From Litoreibacter roseus (GTDB lineage Bacteria > Pseudomonadota > Alphaproteobacteria > Rhodobacterales > Rhodobacteraceae), in assembly GCF_009811795.1 (NCBI RefSeq), contig NZ_BLJE01000002.1, positions 186,001 to 250,000 on the forward strand: DNA of 64,000 bases, read 5' to 3'. Below are positions 34,420 through 44,476 of this stretch, in pieces; within the stretch, counting starts at the first letter, position 1; every line of letters starts with the position of its first letter. The notes under the pieces were generated by a model. That model ran no database searches and had not been told where the DNA came from. It saw only the letters and a list, made by a program, of their open reading frames with translations. The position numbers and the translations under genes were made by a program.

Positions 34420-37035
34420 CGCCTTCAGTTCATAGACCAATTGCAGCGCTTCCCGTGGGGACAGGTCATCTGGAATGACATCTTCCAGGCGATCCTCAAC
34501 TTGCGACGATGCCGCAGCGGTTACCTGTGGCGCCGGCGCGGTTGAAAAGAGTGGCAGATCATCTAGCAGTTCTTTTGATCTCCCGCCGCCTTCGCGTTCG
34601 CCCGCTTCCAATTGATCAAGAACAACACGCGCGCGGTCCACGACGCTTGCCGGAAGCCCGGCGAGCTTTGCGACTTGTACGCCGTAGGATCTGTCCGATG
34701 CACCTTTGCGAACCTCGTGCAGGAAGATGATCTCATTTTCCCAGTCCTTGACGGTAACTGTCGCGTTTTCAACGCCGGGCAGGCTTTCTGACAGTGCGGT
34801 GAGCTCATGATAGTGGGTGGCGAACAACGCGCGGCAGCTGTTGGCAGAATGTAGGTGTTCTAAAGTGGCCCACGCAATGGACAAGCCATCATAGGTTGCA
34901 GTGCCGCGACCAATCTCGTCCAAGATCACCATGGCTCGTTCATCCGCTTGGTTTAGGATCGCGGCGGTTTCTACCATCTCGACCATGAAGGTCGACCGCC
35001 CGCGGGCGAGATCGTCTGATGCACCGACACGGCTGAACAATTGGGACACAAGCCCGATATGAGCTGACGTTGCGGGGACGTATGATCCAATTTGTGCCAG
35101 CAATGCGATGAGGGCGTTTTGGCGGAGAAACGTTGATTTACCCGCCATGTTCGGCCCGGTTAAAAGCCAGATTGCGGCGGAATTTTCACGCGCGGTGAGA
35201 TCACACGAGTTCGCAACAAACGGACCGCTGTTCTCTGCCTGGAGCGCGGCCTCTACTACCGGATGACGGCCATCGACAACATCGAAGATTCGCGAAGTAT
35301 CGACCGAAGGTTTACACCAATTCTTTTCAATCGCGAGGTCCGCAAACGCTGCGTACAGATCGATCTCAGCCAACGCATCTGCGACGGCACCGATCTGGTT
35401 TGCGGCCTCAACCACACGTTGTTGCAACTCAGCGAATACCCGAGCCTCAATACTCAGGGCGCGCTCACCGGCGTTTAGTATTTTGGTTTCCAGCTCAGAT
35501 AGGTCGTTTGTTGTGAAACGAACGGCATTCGCTGTCGTCTGCCTGTGAATGAACTGTGTGGAAAGGGGCTCAGACATCATCTTTGACGCGTGCCCCGCCG
35601 GCGTTTCGATGAAATAGCCTAAGACATTGTTATGTTTGATCTTCAAGGCACTGATGCCGGTGTCACCAGAATAGGTTGCCTGCAATTCCGCGATCACCTT
35701 GCGGCCGTCATCTCGTAGTTTACGTGCCTCGTCCAAATCGGGATCATAGCCGGCTGAAACAAATCCTCCATCCCGCGCCAACAGAGGTGGCTCGGCAACA
35801 AGGGCCTCTGAAAGATGGCTCACAATATCATCATGACCAACGGTAGACGCGAGCGCATTGGTCAAGATCTCCGGTGTTTCAGTCGATGGGAACAGATCCG
35901 ACATCCTACTTGCATGGTCTAGTCCATCGCGAATGGCCGCCAGATCTCTAGGTCCCCCACGCTCCACAGAAAGACGGGACAAGGCTCGATCGATATCCGG
36001 AATTTTCCGAAGCGTGTCCCGGACCGGTTCTATGGCATAGGGCTGATCCACGAAATACGTCACACAAGCGAGGCGCTGATGAAGAGGATCGACCGTGACC
36101 AACGGTGCAGACAGCCGCTTGAACAACAGACGCGCACCGCCCGCAGTCATTGTCCGATCAATCACAGACAGAAGTGATCCCTTGCGCTCGCCCTGTATCG
36201 TTTGGGTGATCTCGAGATTGCGCCGCGTTGCAGGGTCGATCTGCATGATGCTTCGATGATCTTCGCGCACGGGCGGTCGGATCGATGGCAACTGACCTTT
36301 TTGGGTCAACTCCAGATAATCCAAGAGGGCGCCGAGCGCCGAAATCTCGGGCCGCGAAAACTGGCCGAACGCATCTGTCGACTTCACACTGAAGAACTTG
36401 GTAAGCCGGGCGCTGGCTGACGCACTGTCAAAGCTGCCGGGTGCGAGTGCGGTCACGCTTGCGCCGACCTCTGCCGCGATGCCTTCTAGGGCATTGAGAT
36501 TATTATCAGAGACTAAAACTTCGCGGGGTGCCAAGCGCGCAAGTTCTGGCGATATCTTGACCTGTGGACAGGGCGTGACATGCAGCTCGCCAGTTGAAAT
36601 ATCAACCCAAGCTAAAGCGCCGTCGTCGCGGATGTTTGAATAGGCGACTAGGTAGTTATGTTTCCGCGCCTCCAGCAGCGTTTCTTCTGTCAAGGTTCCC
36701 GGCGTCACCAGTCGCACAACGTCTCGCTTTACGACGGACTTGTATCCCCGCTTCTTTGCTTCAGCCGGGCTTTCCAGTTGCTCGCAAACGGCAACGCGGA
36801 ACCCTTTGCGGATCAAAGTCAGAAGATAGTTTTCGGCTGCATGGACTGGAACGCCACACATCGGGATGTCTTCACCCTGATGCTTGCCACGTTTGGTCAG
36901 CGCGATATCAAGCGCCTCCGCCGCGGCGACAGCATCCTCGAAGAACATCTCATAGAAGTCGCCCATTCGATAGAACAACAGCGCGTCCTTGTACTGCGCT
37001 TTGATCTCAAGAAACTGGGCCATCATTGGTGTCAC
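34405..37035 (-). CDS. mutS: DNA mismatch repair protein MutS
   Basis: This protein recognises mispaired bases and starts repair. The mismatch-binding GDFYEMFFEDA (Phe and Glu of the FxE motif) is near residue 24, the Walker A GPNMAGKST is in the C-terminal ATPase, and DEIGRGTATYDG and THYHELT follow. I set the start at GTG 37035 (876 residues, MTPMMAQFLEIKA), because AAGGGGG stands upstream and homologues start there. An in-frame ATG at 37092 would add 19 residues but has no ribosome-binding site. Confidence 0.95.
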   Translation of the reverse strand: MTPMMAQFLEIKAQYKDALLFYRMGDFYEMFFEDAVAAAEALDIALTKRGKHQGEDIPMCGVPVHAAENYLLTLIRKGFRVAVCEQLESPAEAKKRGYKSVVKRDVVRLVTPGTLTEETLLEARKHNYLVAYSNIRDDGALAWVDISTGELHVTPCPQVKISPELARLAPREVLVSDNNLNALEGIAAEVGASVTALAPGSFDSASASARLTKFFSVKSTDAFGQFSRPEISALGALLDYLELTQKGQLPSIRPPVREDHRSIMQIDPATRRNLEITQTIQGERKGSLLSVIDRTMTAGGARLLFKRLSAPLVTVDPLHQRLACVTYFVDQPYAIEPVRDTLRKIPDIDRALSRLSVERGGPRDLAAIRDGLDHASRMSDLFPSTETPEILTNALASTVGHDDIVSHLSEALVAEPPLLARDGGFVSAGYDPDLDEARKLRDDGRKVIAELQATYSGDTGISALKIKHNNVLGYFIETPAGHASKMMSEPLSTQFIHRQTTANAVRFTTNDLSELETKILNAGERALSIEARVFAELQQRVVEAANQIGAVADALAEIDLYAAFADLAIEKNWCKPSVDTSRIFDVVDGRHPVVEAALQAENSGPFVANSCDLTARENSAAIWLLTGPNMAGKSTFLRQNALIALLAQIGSYVPATSAHIGLVSQLFSRVGASDDLARGRSTFMVEMVETAAILNQADERAMVILDEIGRGTATYDGLSIAWATLEHLHSANSCRALFATHYHELTALSESLPGVENATVTVKDWENEIIFLHEVRKGASDRSYGVQVAKLAGLPASVVDRARVVLDQLEAGEREGGGRSKELLDDLPLFSTAPAPQVTAAASSQVEDRLEDVIPDDLSPREALQLVYELKALARR

Positions 37036-37157
37036 GGCGATCCCCCTTTGCCAGCCCAAACGTATGGCCCCTGTTTCGGGAGTTAAAGGCATGATGGCGC
37101 TGTGGTGCGACGGACATATAACTTTTACATTCCCGTTGTGCGCGCTAGAATCTCAGG

Positions 37158-37835
37158 ATGCCAAAAGACCTCACAAACGGGCCTGATTTGAGGGTGGAAC
37201 AGCTGCCGCGTCTGGCTCGTGGTTCCGTGCGAGAGGTCTACGAACGCCCCGGATTTCCCGATCAGATCATCAAGGTTTTGCGGAAAGAAACGTTGTCGTC
37301 GTTCCATCGAAAAACAGGCCTTCACGGTTGGCTGCGCCGCGCGCGTCTTGAAGGGCCTTACGGATATCTAAAACGGGAATACAAGGCTTATCTCACCGCC
37401 GTTTTGAGGGCTGAACGCTTGGGTCGCACACTTCCCATCGCGCATATGGGCCCATTGATTCATACGGATCGTGGGATTGCGCAGTGTCTTGAAAAGATCG
37501 TTGGGCCGGACGGCCAGTTGGGTCCTACACTACTGAACGTGGTGACGTCTGGTGATTTTGACAAAGCGAAGCTTGCCGCGCTGAACGAGTTCAAAGACGA
37601 CATTTATACACTTCAGGTCGTCGCGCGGGACCTTAATGCAAAGAATGTCGTTTGGGGCGTGAACAGAGGGGATCCGCGGTTTCTTCTGATTGACGGATTT
37701 GGCGACACGACGCTCATTCCGATGCGGTACTGGCTGCCTAAGCTCAACGCGAAAAAGCTGGACAGCGGCTTTCAGCGGATCGCTGATGAAACCGGTCTGC
37801 GGTGGGATGGCGAGACCCGGCAGTTTTCCATGTAG
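37158..37835 (+). CDS. YrbL family protein
   Basis: This 225-residue protein resembles YrbL, a kinase-like fold protein controlled by PhoP in enterobacteria. Kinase-like features are [25 protein letters not shown] near residue 22 (ATP loop and Lys), [10 protein letters not shown] near residue 170 (catalytic-loop-like, with Asp and Asn) and LIDGFGD near residue 190 (DFG-like). These suggest a phosphotransferase, but the substrate is unknown. It lies alone between mutS and maeB. Confidence 0.85.
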
Positions 37836-37895
37836 CCTGACAGACCGGATTTTGGCAGGTTAAGTGCTCAGACACATCATCCGGAGTTGATCGCC

Positions 37896-40157
37896 TTGTC
37901 GAAGAATAACCGCGTTACGCGTGAAGAAGCCCTTGCTTATCATTTAGAGCCGAAACCCGGAAAACTCGAAATCTCGGCCTCAACGCCCATGACGACGCAG
38001 CGGGATTTGAGCCTCGCGTACTCTCCGGGCGTCGCCGTTCCAGTCGAAGCGATCGCTGAAGATCCCGCAACTGCCTATGATTACACAACCAAGGGTAACA
38101 TGGTCGCTGTCATATCCAATGGAACGGCGATTCTTGGGCTGGGAAATTTGGGCGCTTTGGCTTCCAAACCGGTGATGGAGGGGAAATCGGTCCTGTTCAA
38201 ACGGTTCGCGGACGTAAACTCAATCGATCTCGAGCTGGATACGGAAGACCCGGAAGAGTTCATTAATGCGGTGCGTTTGATGGGCCCCAGCTTTGGGGGG
38301 ATCAATCTCGAAGATATCAAGGCCCCGGAATGTTTTGTCATTGAACAGCGCCTGCGTGAGGAAATGGACATTCCCGTGTTCCATGATGACCAACATGGCA
38401 CTGCAGTGATCTGCGCGGCGGGATTGTTGAACGCATTGCATTTGACAGGGAAAAAGATCGAAGACTGCAAGATCGTGCTGAACGGGGCGGGCGCCGCTGG
38501 GATTGCTTGTATCGAGCTGATCAAAACCATGGGGGCTGCGCACGACAACTGCATCGTGTGCGACACAAAAGGGGTGATTTTCCAAGGGCGCACCGAGGGC
38601 ATGAACCAATGGAAGTCAGCCCACGCCGCTAAGACGAATGACCGCACGCTGGAAGATGCGATGAAAGGCGCTGACGTTTTTCTCGGTGTTTCGGCTAAGG
38701 GTGCAGTGACGCAGGACATGGTTCAGTCGATGGCAGACAATCCCGTGATCTTCGCCATGGCAAACCCGGACCCGGAAATCACGCCGGAAGATGCACATGA
38801 CGTCCGGCAGGATGCTATTGTAGCGACGGGGCGGTCGGACTATCCCAACCAGATCAACAATGTCTTGTGCTTTCCCTACCTCTTCCGGGGTGCGCTGGAC
38901 ATTCGTGCAATGACCATCAACGACGAGATGAAGATTGCTTGCGCCCGGGCTCTTGCTGAACTTGCGCGCGAGGATGTTCCCGATGAGGTTGCTATCGCCT
39001 ATGGTCGCAAGCTGTCTTTCGGACGCGATTACATTATTCCGGCGCCGTTCGATCCTCGACTGATCCACAAGATCCCGCCTGCTGTTGCGCGAGCGGGGAT
39101 CGATACTGGCGTTTCCCGCAAGCCAATTGTTGATTTTGATACCTATGAGGCGGACCTGCGTGCGCGGATGGATCCGACGGCCTCAATGCTCGATGGTCTG
39201 CACAACCGGGCGCGCACGGCGCAGGCCCGCATGATTTTTGCAGAGGGTGATGATGTTCGTGTCCTGAAAGCTGCAATCGGATATCAGCGGGCTGGATTGG
39301 GTCAGGCGATCGTCGTCGGTCGAGAAGAGGATGTGCGTGAAAAGCTGGACGGGGTCGGTCTGGGTGAAGCGGTGCGCGAGCTCACAATTTCTAATGCGGC
39401 GAATTCCGAACATTTGGCGACGTATAAAGAGTTTCTTTACAACCGCCTTCAACGCAAAGGCTATGACGCTCAGGACGTGCACAGACTTGCCGCGCGCGAC
39501 CGCCATGTCTTTGCAGCGCTGATGCTTGCTCACCGGCATGGTGACGCGATGATAACGGGTGCGACACGGAAATCGGCCCATGTGCTGGATCTGCTTAACC
39601 ACGTTCTCGATGTGTCAGAAGAGGATGGCGCCGTGGGTGTGACAGCTGTTCTTCGCAACGGACGGATCGTCCTGATTGCGGATACGTTGGTTCATGAATG
39701 GCCGGACGAGGAACAGTTGGCCACAATTGCTGAACGTGCCGCTGGCACCGCGAGATCCCTTGGTCTTGAGCCGCGCGTTGCCTTCGTAAGTTTTTCGACT
39801 TTCGGTTACCCGGTCAGTGAGCGGGCCCAGAAGATGTCGATGGCTCCCAAGGTCTTGGACGCGCGCGGCGTTGATTTTGAGTACGATGGCGAGATGAATG
39901 TTGACGTCGCCCTGAGTGCTGACGTCATGGCGGAATATCCATTTTGTAAACTGACAGGCCCCGCGAATGTTCTGGTGGTTCCAGCGCGCCATTCCGCGTC
40001 AATCTCGGTGAAACTGATGCAGCAAATGGGGGGCGCTACGATCATCGGACCACTTCTCAGCGGTCTCGATGAACCAGTTCAACTGTGCTCGACCACATCC
40101 CGTTCTAACGACATCCTGAACATGGCGGTCATGGCTGCCTGTAAAGTCGGGCGGTAG
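37896..40157 (+). CDS. maeB: NADP-dependent malic enzyme (MaeB type)
   Basis: This 753-residue enzyme converts malate to pyruvate and CO2 with NADP. The N-terminal half is the malic domain (SLAYSPGVAVPVE, FHDDQHGTAVI, LNGAGAAGIACIE) and the C-terminal half (from about residue 430) is a phosphotransacetylase-like domain that, in this family, acts as an allosteric module binding acetyl-CoA. I chose TTG at 37896 (MSKNNRVTREEALAYH) because GGAG lies 9 bases upstream; a TTG 9 bases earlier directly abuts that site and is unlikely. Confidence 0.95.
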   Translation: MSKNNRVTREEALAYHLEPKPGKLEISASTPMTTQRDLSLAYSPGVAVPVEAIAEDPATAYDYTTKGNMVAVISNGTAILGLGNLGALASKPVMEGKSVLFKRFADVNSIDLELDTEDPEEFINAVRLMGPSFGGINLEDIKAPECFVIEQRLREEMDIPVFHDDQHGTAVICAAGLLNALHLTGKKIEDCKIVLNGAGAAGIACIELIKTMGAAHDNCIVCDTKGVIFQGRTEGMNQWKSAHAAKTNDRTLEDAMKGADVFLGVSAKGAVTQDMVQSMADNPVIFAMANPDPEITPEDAHDVRQDAIVATGRSDYPNQINNVLCFPYLFRGALDIRAMTINDEMKIACARALAELAREDVPDEVAIAYGRKLSFGRDYIIPAPFDPRLIHKIPPAVARAGIDTGVSRKPIVDFDTYEADLRARMDPTASMLDGLHNRARTAQARMIFAEGDDVRVLKAAIGYQRAGLGQAIVVGREEDVREKLDGVGLGEAVRELTISNAANSEHLATYKEFLYNRLQRKGYDAQDVHRLAARDRHVFAALMLAHRHGDAMITGATRKSAHVLDLLNHVLDVSEEDGAVGVTAVLRNGRIVLIADTLVHEWPDEEQLATIAERAAGTARSLGLEPRVAFVSFSTFGYPVSERAQKMSMAPKVLDARGVDFEYDGEMNVDVALSADVMAEYPFCKLTGPANVLVVPARHSASISVKLMQQMGGATIIGPLLSGLDEPVQLCSTTSRSNDILNMAVMAACKVGR

Positions 40158-40166
40158 CGGTCTGGG

Positions 40167-41306
40167 TCAGCTTTTCATGCTGTCCCAGAAACCTTTGACC
40201 TTTGAAAAGAATTTGAGGAGCTGAGGATTGTTTTCCTCACTTAGCTTCTCAAACTCTTCCAGAAGTTCTTTTTGGCGGCTTGTGAGGTTCACTGGTGTTT
40301 CAACGGCCAGTTCGATGAACATATCGCCGGATCCGCCACCACGTAGCGCAGGAATGCCTTTGCCCCGCAACCGCATTTGACGACCCGATTGGCTGCCATT
40401 GGGAACTTTGACGCGGCTCCGGCCTCCGTCAATCGTCGGCACTTCGACATCGCCACCCAACGCAGCGGTCGTCATCGAAACCGGAACGCGGCAATAAAGA
40501 TCGACGCCATCCCGCTCAAACAGCTCATGTTCCGCAACTTCGATGAAAATGTAGAGATCACCGGATGGTCCGCCCATCATTCCGGCTTCACCTTCGCCCG
40601 CTAGGCGAATGCGGGTCCCGGTTTCAACACCGGCCGGGATGTTGACGTTCAAAGAGCGATCCTTTTGCTCACGTCGCGCGCCGCCGCAGGCTTTGCAGGG
40701 GTTCTTGATGATCTGACCGGCGCCTGAACAAGTTGGGCAGGTCCGCTCGACCGTGAAAAACCCTTGCTGTGCGCGCACTTTGCCCATGCCGGAACAAGTT
40801 GGACATGTCTGCGGCTCTGCACCGCCTTCGGTTCCGGTGCCCTCACAGGCGGAACACGCGACAGAAGTCGGCACAGTTATCGCCTTTTGGATTCCGGTAT
40901 AGGCGTCTTCCAGCGTGACCCGCAGGTTATAGCGTAGATCCGATCCGCGCATGGCCCGCTGGCGCCCACCACGTTGCCCACCGCCACCCATGAAGTCACC
41001 GAACAAATCTTCGAAGACATCCGAGAACGCACTGGCAAAATCACCTTGCCCGCCTCCGGGGCGCGCCCCGCCCATGCCGCCTTCGAAGGCCGCATGACCA
41101 TAGCGGTCATATGCAGCTTTCTTGTCTGCATCTTTGAGAACTTCGTAGGCTTCGTTCGCTTCCTTGAACTGCGCCTCGGCGTCTGGGTTGTCTGAGTTCC
41201 GGTCTGGGTGAAGCTCTTTCGCTTTCTGGCGGTAAGCTTTCTTCAGCTCATCCGCCGAAGCCCCCTTTGAAACGCCAAGAATGTCGTAATAGTCACGTTT
41301 TGCCAT
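40167..41306 (-). CDS. dnaJ: Chaperone protein DnaJ
   Basis: This 379-residue Hsp40 delivers substrates to DnaK and stimulates its ATPase. The J domain carries the HPD triad near residue 33, followed by a Gly/Phe-rich linker ([13 protein letters not shown]), the zinc domain with four repeats ([32 protein letters not shown]; the last lacks the usual Gly), and the C-terminal substrate domain. It is downstream of dnaK across an 82-bp gap containing a strong hairpin. Confidence 0.96.
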   Translation of the reverse strand: MAKRDYYDILGVSKGASADELKKAYRQKAKELHPDRNSDNPDAEAQFKEANEAYEVLKDADKKAAYDRYGHAAFEGGMGGARPGGGQGDFASAFSDVFEDLFGDFMGGGGQRGGRQRAMRGSDLRYNLRVTLEDAYTGIQKAITVPTSVACSACEGTGTEGGAEPQTCPTCSGMGKVRAQQGFFTVERTCPTCSGAGQIIKNPCKACGGARREQKDRSLNVNIPAGVETGTRIRLAGEGEAGMMGGPSGDLYIFIEVAEHELFERDGVDLYCRVPVSMTTAALGGDVEVPTIDGGRSRVKVPNGSQSGRQMRLRGKGIPALRGGGSGDMFIELAVETPVNLTSRQKELLEEFEKLSEENNPQLLKFFSKVKGFWDSMKS

Positions 41307-41334
41307 AGTCAGATAAGCCTTTCCCTGAACTGCG

Positions 41335-41364
41335 GAGGCCGGCCGTTTGTCTCCGGCCGGCCTC
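41335..41364 (-). promoter_or_regulatory. Perfect 10-bp hairpin between dnaK and dnaJ
   Basis: GAGGCCGGCC (41335-41344) and GGCCGGCCTC (41355-41364) pair perfectly around a 10-nt loop. No T-run follows in either direction, so it is not a standard terminator. It may act as an mRNA processing or stability element that sets DnaK and DnaJ levels apart. Confidence 0.55.
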
Positions 41365-41388
41365 GCTTACTCAGGTGGTGCGCCTCAT

Positions 41389-43314
41389 TTAAGCGCGTTT
41401 GTCGTCGTCCAGATCTTCGAAGTCGGCGTCAACGATATCCTCGTCTACGCTGCGTGGATTGTCTTCCTCGCCATCTTCCGAAGGCTCTGCCGATGCGGCT
41501 TCATCCTGCTGAGACTTGTAGATCGCCTCGCCAAGTTTCATGGCTGCGTCTGTCAGGTTCTGGACCCCGCCTTTGATCTTGCCGGCGTCTTCCGTCTCCA
41601 GCGTTTCTTCCAGCGCTTTCATGGCCAGCTCAATGGCTTCGACTGTAGACCCATCGACTTTGTCGCCGTGATCTTCGAGGGATTTCTTGGTCCCGTGTAT
41701 CAAGCTTTCGGCTTGGTTCTTCGCTTCGACCAGCTCGCGACGTTCTGCGTCGGCCTCGGCATTTGCCTCGGCGTCCTTCACCATTTGATCGATCTCATCA
41801 TCAGACAGACCACCGGAAGCTTGAATGGTGATCGCCTGTTCTTTGCCGGTGCCTTTGTCTTTTGCACCGACCGAAACGATACCATTGGCATCGATGTCAA
41901 ACGTCACCTCAATTTGCGGAAGACCGCGCGGTGCGGGTGGAATTTCTTCCAGATTGAACTGACCGAGCATCTTGTTATCGGACGCCATTTCACGCTCACC
42001 TTGGAACACCCGGATGGTTACGGCGTTCTGATTGTCCTCGGCAGTCGAGAAGATCTGCGATTTCTTCGTCGGGATTGTTGTGTTCCGGTCAATCAAACGT
42101 GTGAACACACCACCCAGCGTCTCGATACCCAGCGACAATGGCGTTACATCCAGAAGAACAACGTCTTTAACATCACCCTGCAGAACGCCGGCCTGAACGG
42201 CAGCACCCATCGCGACAACTTCGTCCGGGTTCACGCCTTTGTTTGGCTCTTTCCCGAAGAACTTCGAGACCTCCTCAACGACTTTGGGCATCCGCGTCAT
42301 ACCACCGACGAGGACAACCTCGTCAATATCGCTGGTGCTGAGGCCCGCGTCTTTCAGCGCTTCTTTACAAGGTTTGATTGAGTTCTTGATCAGATCGTTG
42401 ACCAGTGTTTCCAGTTTGGCGCGTGTCAGCTTCATCACCATGTGAAGCGGCTGGCCGCCGTTTGGATCCATTGAGATGAACGGTTGGTTGATCTCGGTCT
42501 GCTGGGAAGACGAAAGCTCGATCTTCGCCTTTTCGGCGGCTTCCTTCAGACGCTGTAAGGCCATTTTGTCTTTGGTCAGATCGACGCCGTTCTCTTTTTT
42601 GAACTCGTCGGCAAGATAGTTGACGATCCGCATGTCAAAGTCTTCACCACCAAGAAACGTATCACCATTGGTGGATTTCACTTCAAAGAGGCCGTCATCA
42701 ATCTCAAGGATTGTGATGTCGAACGTACCGCCACCAAGATCATAGACCGCGATGGTTTTTGTTTCTTTCTTGTCGAGACCATAGGCCAGCGCAGCGGCTG
42801 TCGGCTCGTTGATGATCCGCAAAACTTCAAGGCCAGCGATCTTACCGGCATCTTTCGTCGCCTGACGTTGGGCGTCGTTGAAGTAAGCTGGAACTGTGAT
42901 AACCGCTTGCGTGACGTCTTCACCCAGATAGCTTTCAGCGGTTTCTTTCATCTTCTGCAGGATGAACGCGGAAATCTGAGACGGTGAATATTTCTCGCCG
43001 CTCGCTTCAACCCATGCATCGCCGTTACCGCCGTCGATCACGTCGAACGGCATGTTCTTTTTGTCTTTCGCAAGATCTGCGTCGTCAAACCGACGGCCGA
43101 TCAAACGTTTCACGGCAAAAATGGTGTTGCTGGGGTTGGTGACAGCTTGCCGTTTTGCGGCTTGGCCGACGAGGCGTTCGCTGTCGGTGAAGGCGACGAT
43201 CGAAGGTGTGGTGCGTGCACCTTCCGCATTTTCGATAACGCGGGGTTGCGATCCGTCCATGATCGCAACACAGGAGTTGGTGGTTCCAAGGTCGATACCG
43301 ATGACTTTAGCCAT
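41389..43314 (-). CDS. dnaK: Chaperone protein DnaK (Hsp70)
   Basis: This 641-residue Hsp70 binds exposed hydrophobic peptides in an ATP-controlled cycle with DnaJ and Grp[12 protein letters not shown] is the nucleotide-binding start, [16 protein letters not shown] a phosphate motif, [10 protein letters not shown] an adenosine motif, and the substrate-binding domain follows from about residue 390. The C-terminus is Asp/Glu-rich as usual. The ATG at 43314 ([10 protein letters not shown]) is chosen; a longer in-frame start at 43386 lies in the leader. An RpoH-like promoter is about 110 bp upstream. Confidence 0.97.
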   Translation of the reverse strand: MAKVIGIDLGTTNSCVAIMDGSQPRVIENAEGARTTPSIVAFTDSERLVGQAAKRQAVTNPSNTIFAVKRLIGRRFDDADLAKDKKNMPFDVIDGGNGDAWVEASGEKYSPSQISAFILQKMKETAESYLGEDVTQAVITVPAYFNDAQRQATKDAGKIAGLEVLRIINEPTAAALAYGLDKKETKTIAVYDLGGGTFDITILEIDDGLFEVKSTNGDTFLGGEDFDMRIVNYLADEFKKENGVDLTKDKMALQRLKEAAEKAKIELSSSQQTEINQPFISMDPNGGQPLHMVMKLTRAKLETLVNDLIKNSIKPCKEALKDAGLSTSDIDEVVLVGGMTRMPKVVEEVSKFFGKEPNKGVNPDEVVAMGAAVQAGVLQGDVKDVVLLDVTPLSLGIETLGGVFTRLIDRNTTIPTKKSQIFSTAEDNQNAVTIRVFQGEREMASDNKMLGQFNLEEIPPAPRGLPQIEVTFDIDANGIVSVGAKDKGTGKEQAITIQASGGLSDDEIDQMVKDAEANAEADAERRELVEAKNQAESLIHGTKKSLEDHGDKVDGSTVEAIELAMKALEETLETEDAGKIKGGVQNLTDAAMKLGEAIYKSQQDEAASAEPSEDGEEDNPRSVDEDIVDADFEDLDDDKRA

Positions 43315-43343
43315 ATGCTCTGGTCCTCTCTTTAAGGCGATGT

Positions 43344-43352
43344 TGTGGATAA
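43344..43352 (-). promoter_or_regulatory. Perfect DnaA box in the dnaK leader
   Basis: The plus strand reads TGTGGATAA, so the minus strand reads TTATCCACA, a full match to the DnaA consensus. It lies 30 bp upstream of the dnaK start codon and inside the predicted mRNA leader. It may be chance or a target for DnaA acting as a regulator. Confidence 0.45.
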
Positions 43353-43375
43353 CAGGTCCTTTTAGGCCCCTGCTG

Positions 43376-43412
43376 TCCGATCCCAATTGACCGGGGGCGA
43401 ACCCCCATCGGA
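43376..43412 (-). promoter_or_regulatory. Nested hairpin at the 5' end of the dnaK mRNA
   Basis: GGGGG (43393-43397) pairs with CCCCC (43402-43406) around a CGAA tetraloop, and the outer arms TCCGAT (43376-43381) and ATCGGA (43407-43412) extend the stem, with an 11-nt bulge on one side. Given the predicted start site near 43417, this would be the first structure of the transcript. Confidence 0.5.
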
Positions 43413-43423
43413 TTTCTGGTGGT

Positions 43424-43452
43424 ATATAGGTCCCTCAAATCAGCGCTGCAAG
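43424..43452 (-). promoter_or_regulatory. RpoH (sigma-32) type promoter of dnaK
   Basis: On the minus strand, CTTG (43452-43449), 18 bp, then CCTATAT (43430-43424) fits the alphaproteobacterial heat-shock pattern CTTG-N17/18-CYTATNT. Transcription would start near 43417. No CIRCE element is visible, so heat control would come from RpoH rather than HrcA. Confidence 0.7.
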
Positions 43453-43540
43453 GCGCGAGATCTGCGGAAATTCAATGAAAAAGAGTATTTTTGGCCTCTT
43501 ATGTCTTAAGCTATAGGGTGATGTTTCAAATTCGGATGGA

Positions 43541-44362
43541 TCAGCGGCCCGCGCCCCAACTGACAGATGCGTGTTTGCGGGTGTAAAATTCACCCATAAG
43601 ACCGATCATGATCAATGCCAGCGAGACGTAAACTGGATAAGAGATAGAACTGAAATGCGGGTTGTAGTTGATGAATGCAAAACCGCGCGCTTGATCAATA
43701 CAATGGAACAGCGGATTCCAGTCGAAGAAGGCGAGCATGAAGCTGGGCATCGTGTTGGCAAGGAACATCTTGCCAGACGCGATCATATTGGCTCGGCTAT
43801 AGACCATGGCGCACAGGCTTGCAAAACCCGGAAACCAAGGCTTCAAAGCCAGAAATACCATCCCAACGGCGACACCCGAGAACCATGCAAGCAGGAACAT
43901 GCCCGCGCTGCCGATAGGGTCGTCGATAACGATTGGGCGCCATGCAACATGAACGATGAATAAGATCAATAGGACAGACAGGGTCTGCATATAGAGTGTT
44001 GAGAGAGCCGCTGCCGATATGGCGATTGCAGTGTTCATCGGCGCGTGCTGCATCATTGCTGAGGTGGGCCCTTCTGACCCAACAATCGCACCCACGGCCT
44101 TGGTATGTGTGAGAAACAGGAATATCCCTGACAGCAGGTAGAGAATAAAGTCGCCCCGAATTGCGCTGCCACGCATCCCGAGGACATAAAACATCAAGTA
44201 GAACGCCGCGAGAAACACGACCGTCTGCATCATATTGGAGGCAAGGCCCAGTATGGCGTTCCGGTTGCCTTTTCTCATACTTCGCACAGTGCTGACATAG
44301 ATCAGCTCAAGCAATCCGAGCGCGGATCGAAAATGCGAATTTCTGTCCTGTGCGTCAAACAT
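43541..44362 (-). CDS. ABC-2 type polysaccharide/polyol-phosphate export permease
   Basis: This 273-residue inner-membrane protein has about six hydrophobic segments and the architecture of Wzm/KpsM/TagG-type permeases, which move lipid-linked or capsule polysaccharides. WNPLFHCIDQAR near the C-terminus is a typical family motif. The ATG at 44362 is preferred; an in-frame GTG at 44392 would add 10 residues. No ATPase gene is beside it, so its partner must be encoded elsewhere. It neighbours cysQ, kdsB and a glycosyltransferase cluster, which supports a role in surface glycan export. Confidence 0.8.
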   Translation of the reverse strand: MFDAQDRNSHFRSALGLLELIYVSTVRSMRKGNRNAILGLASNMMQTVVFLAAFYLMFYVLGMRGSAIRGDFILYLLSGIFLFLTHTKAVGAIVGSEGPTSAMMQHAPMNTAIAISAAALSTLYMQTLSVLLILFIVHVAWRPIVIDDPIGSAGMFLLAWFSGVAVGMVFLALKPWFPGFASLCAMVYSRANMIASGKMFLANTMPSFMLAFFDWNPLFHCIDQARGFAFINYNPHFSSISYPVYVSLALIMIGLMGEFYTRKHASVSWGAGR

Positions 44363-44476
44363 AAGAAGTGGATGCCTTGAGGTGGTCGCCACGACGTCTC
44401 TAATACCGGAGAACTTGCCGTTCCGTTAGCGACGCACCATAAGGGGATCAACTGTTTCGATCAACAAATCCCGGAG

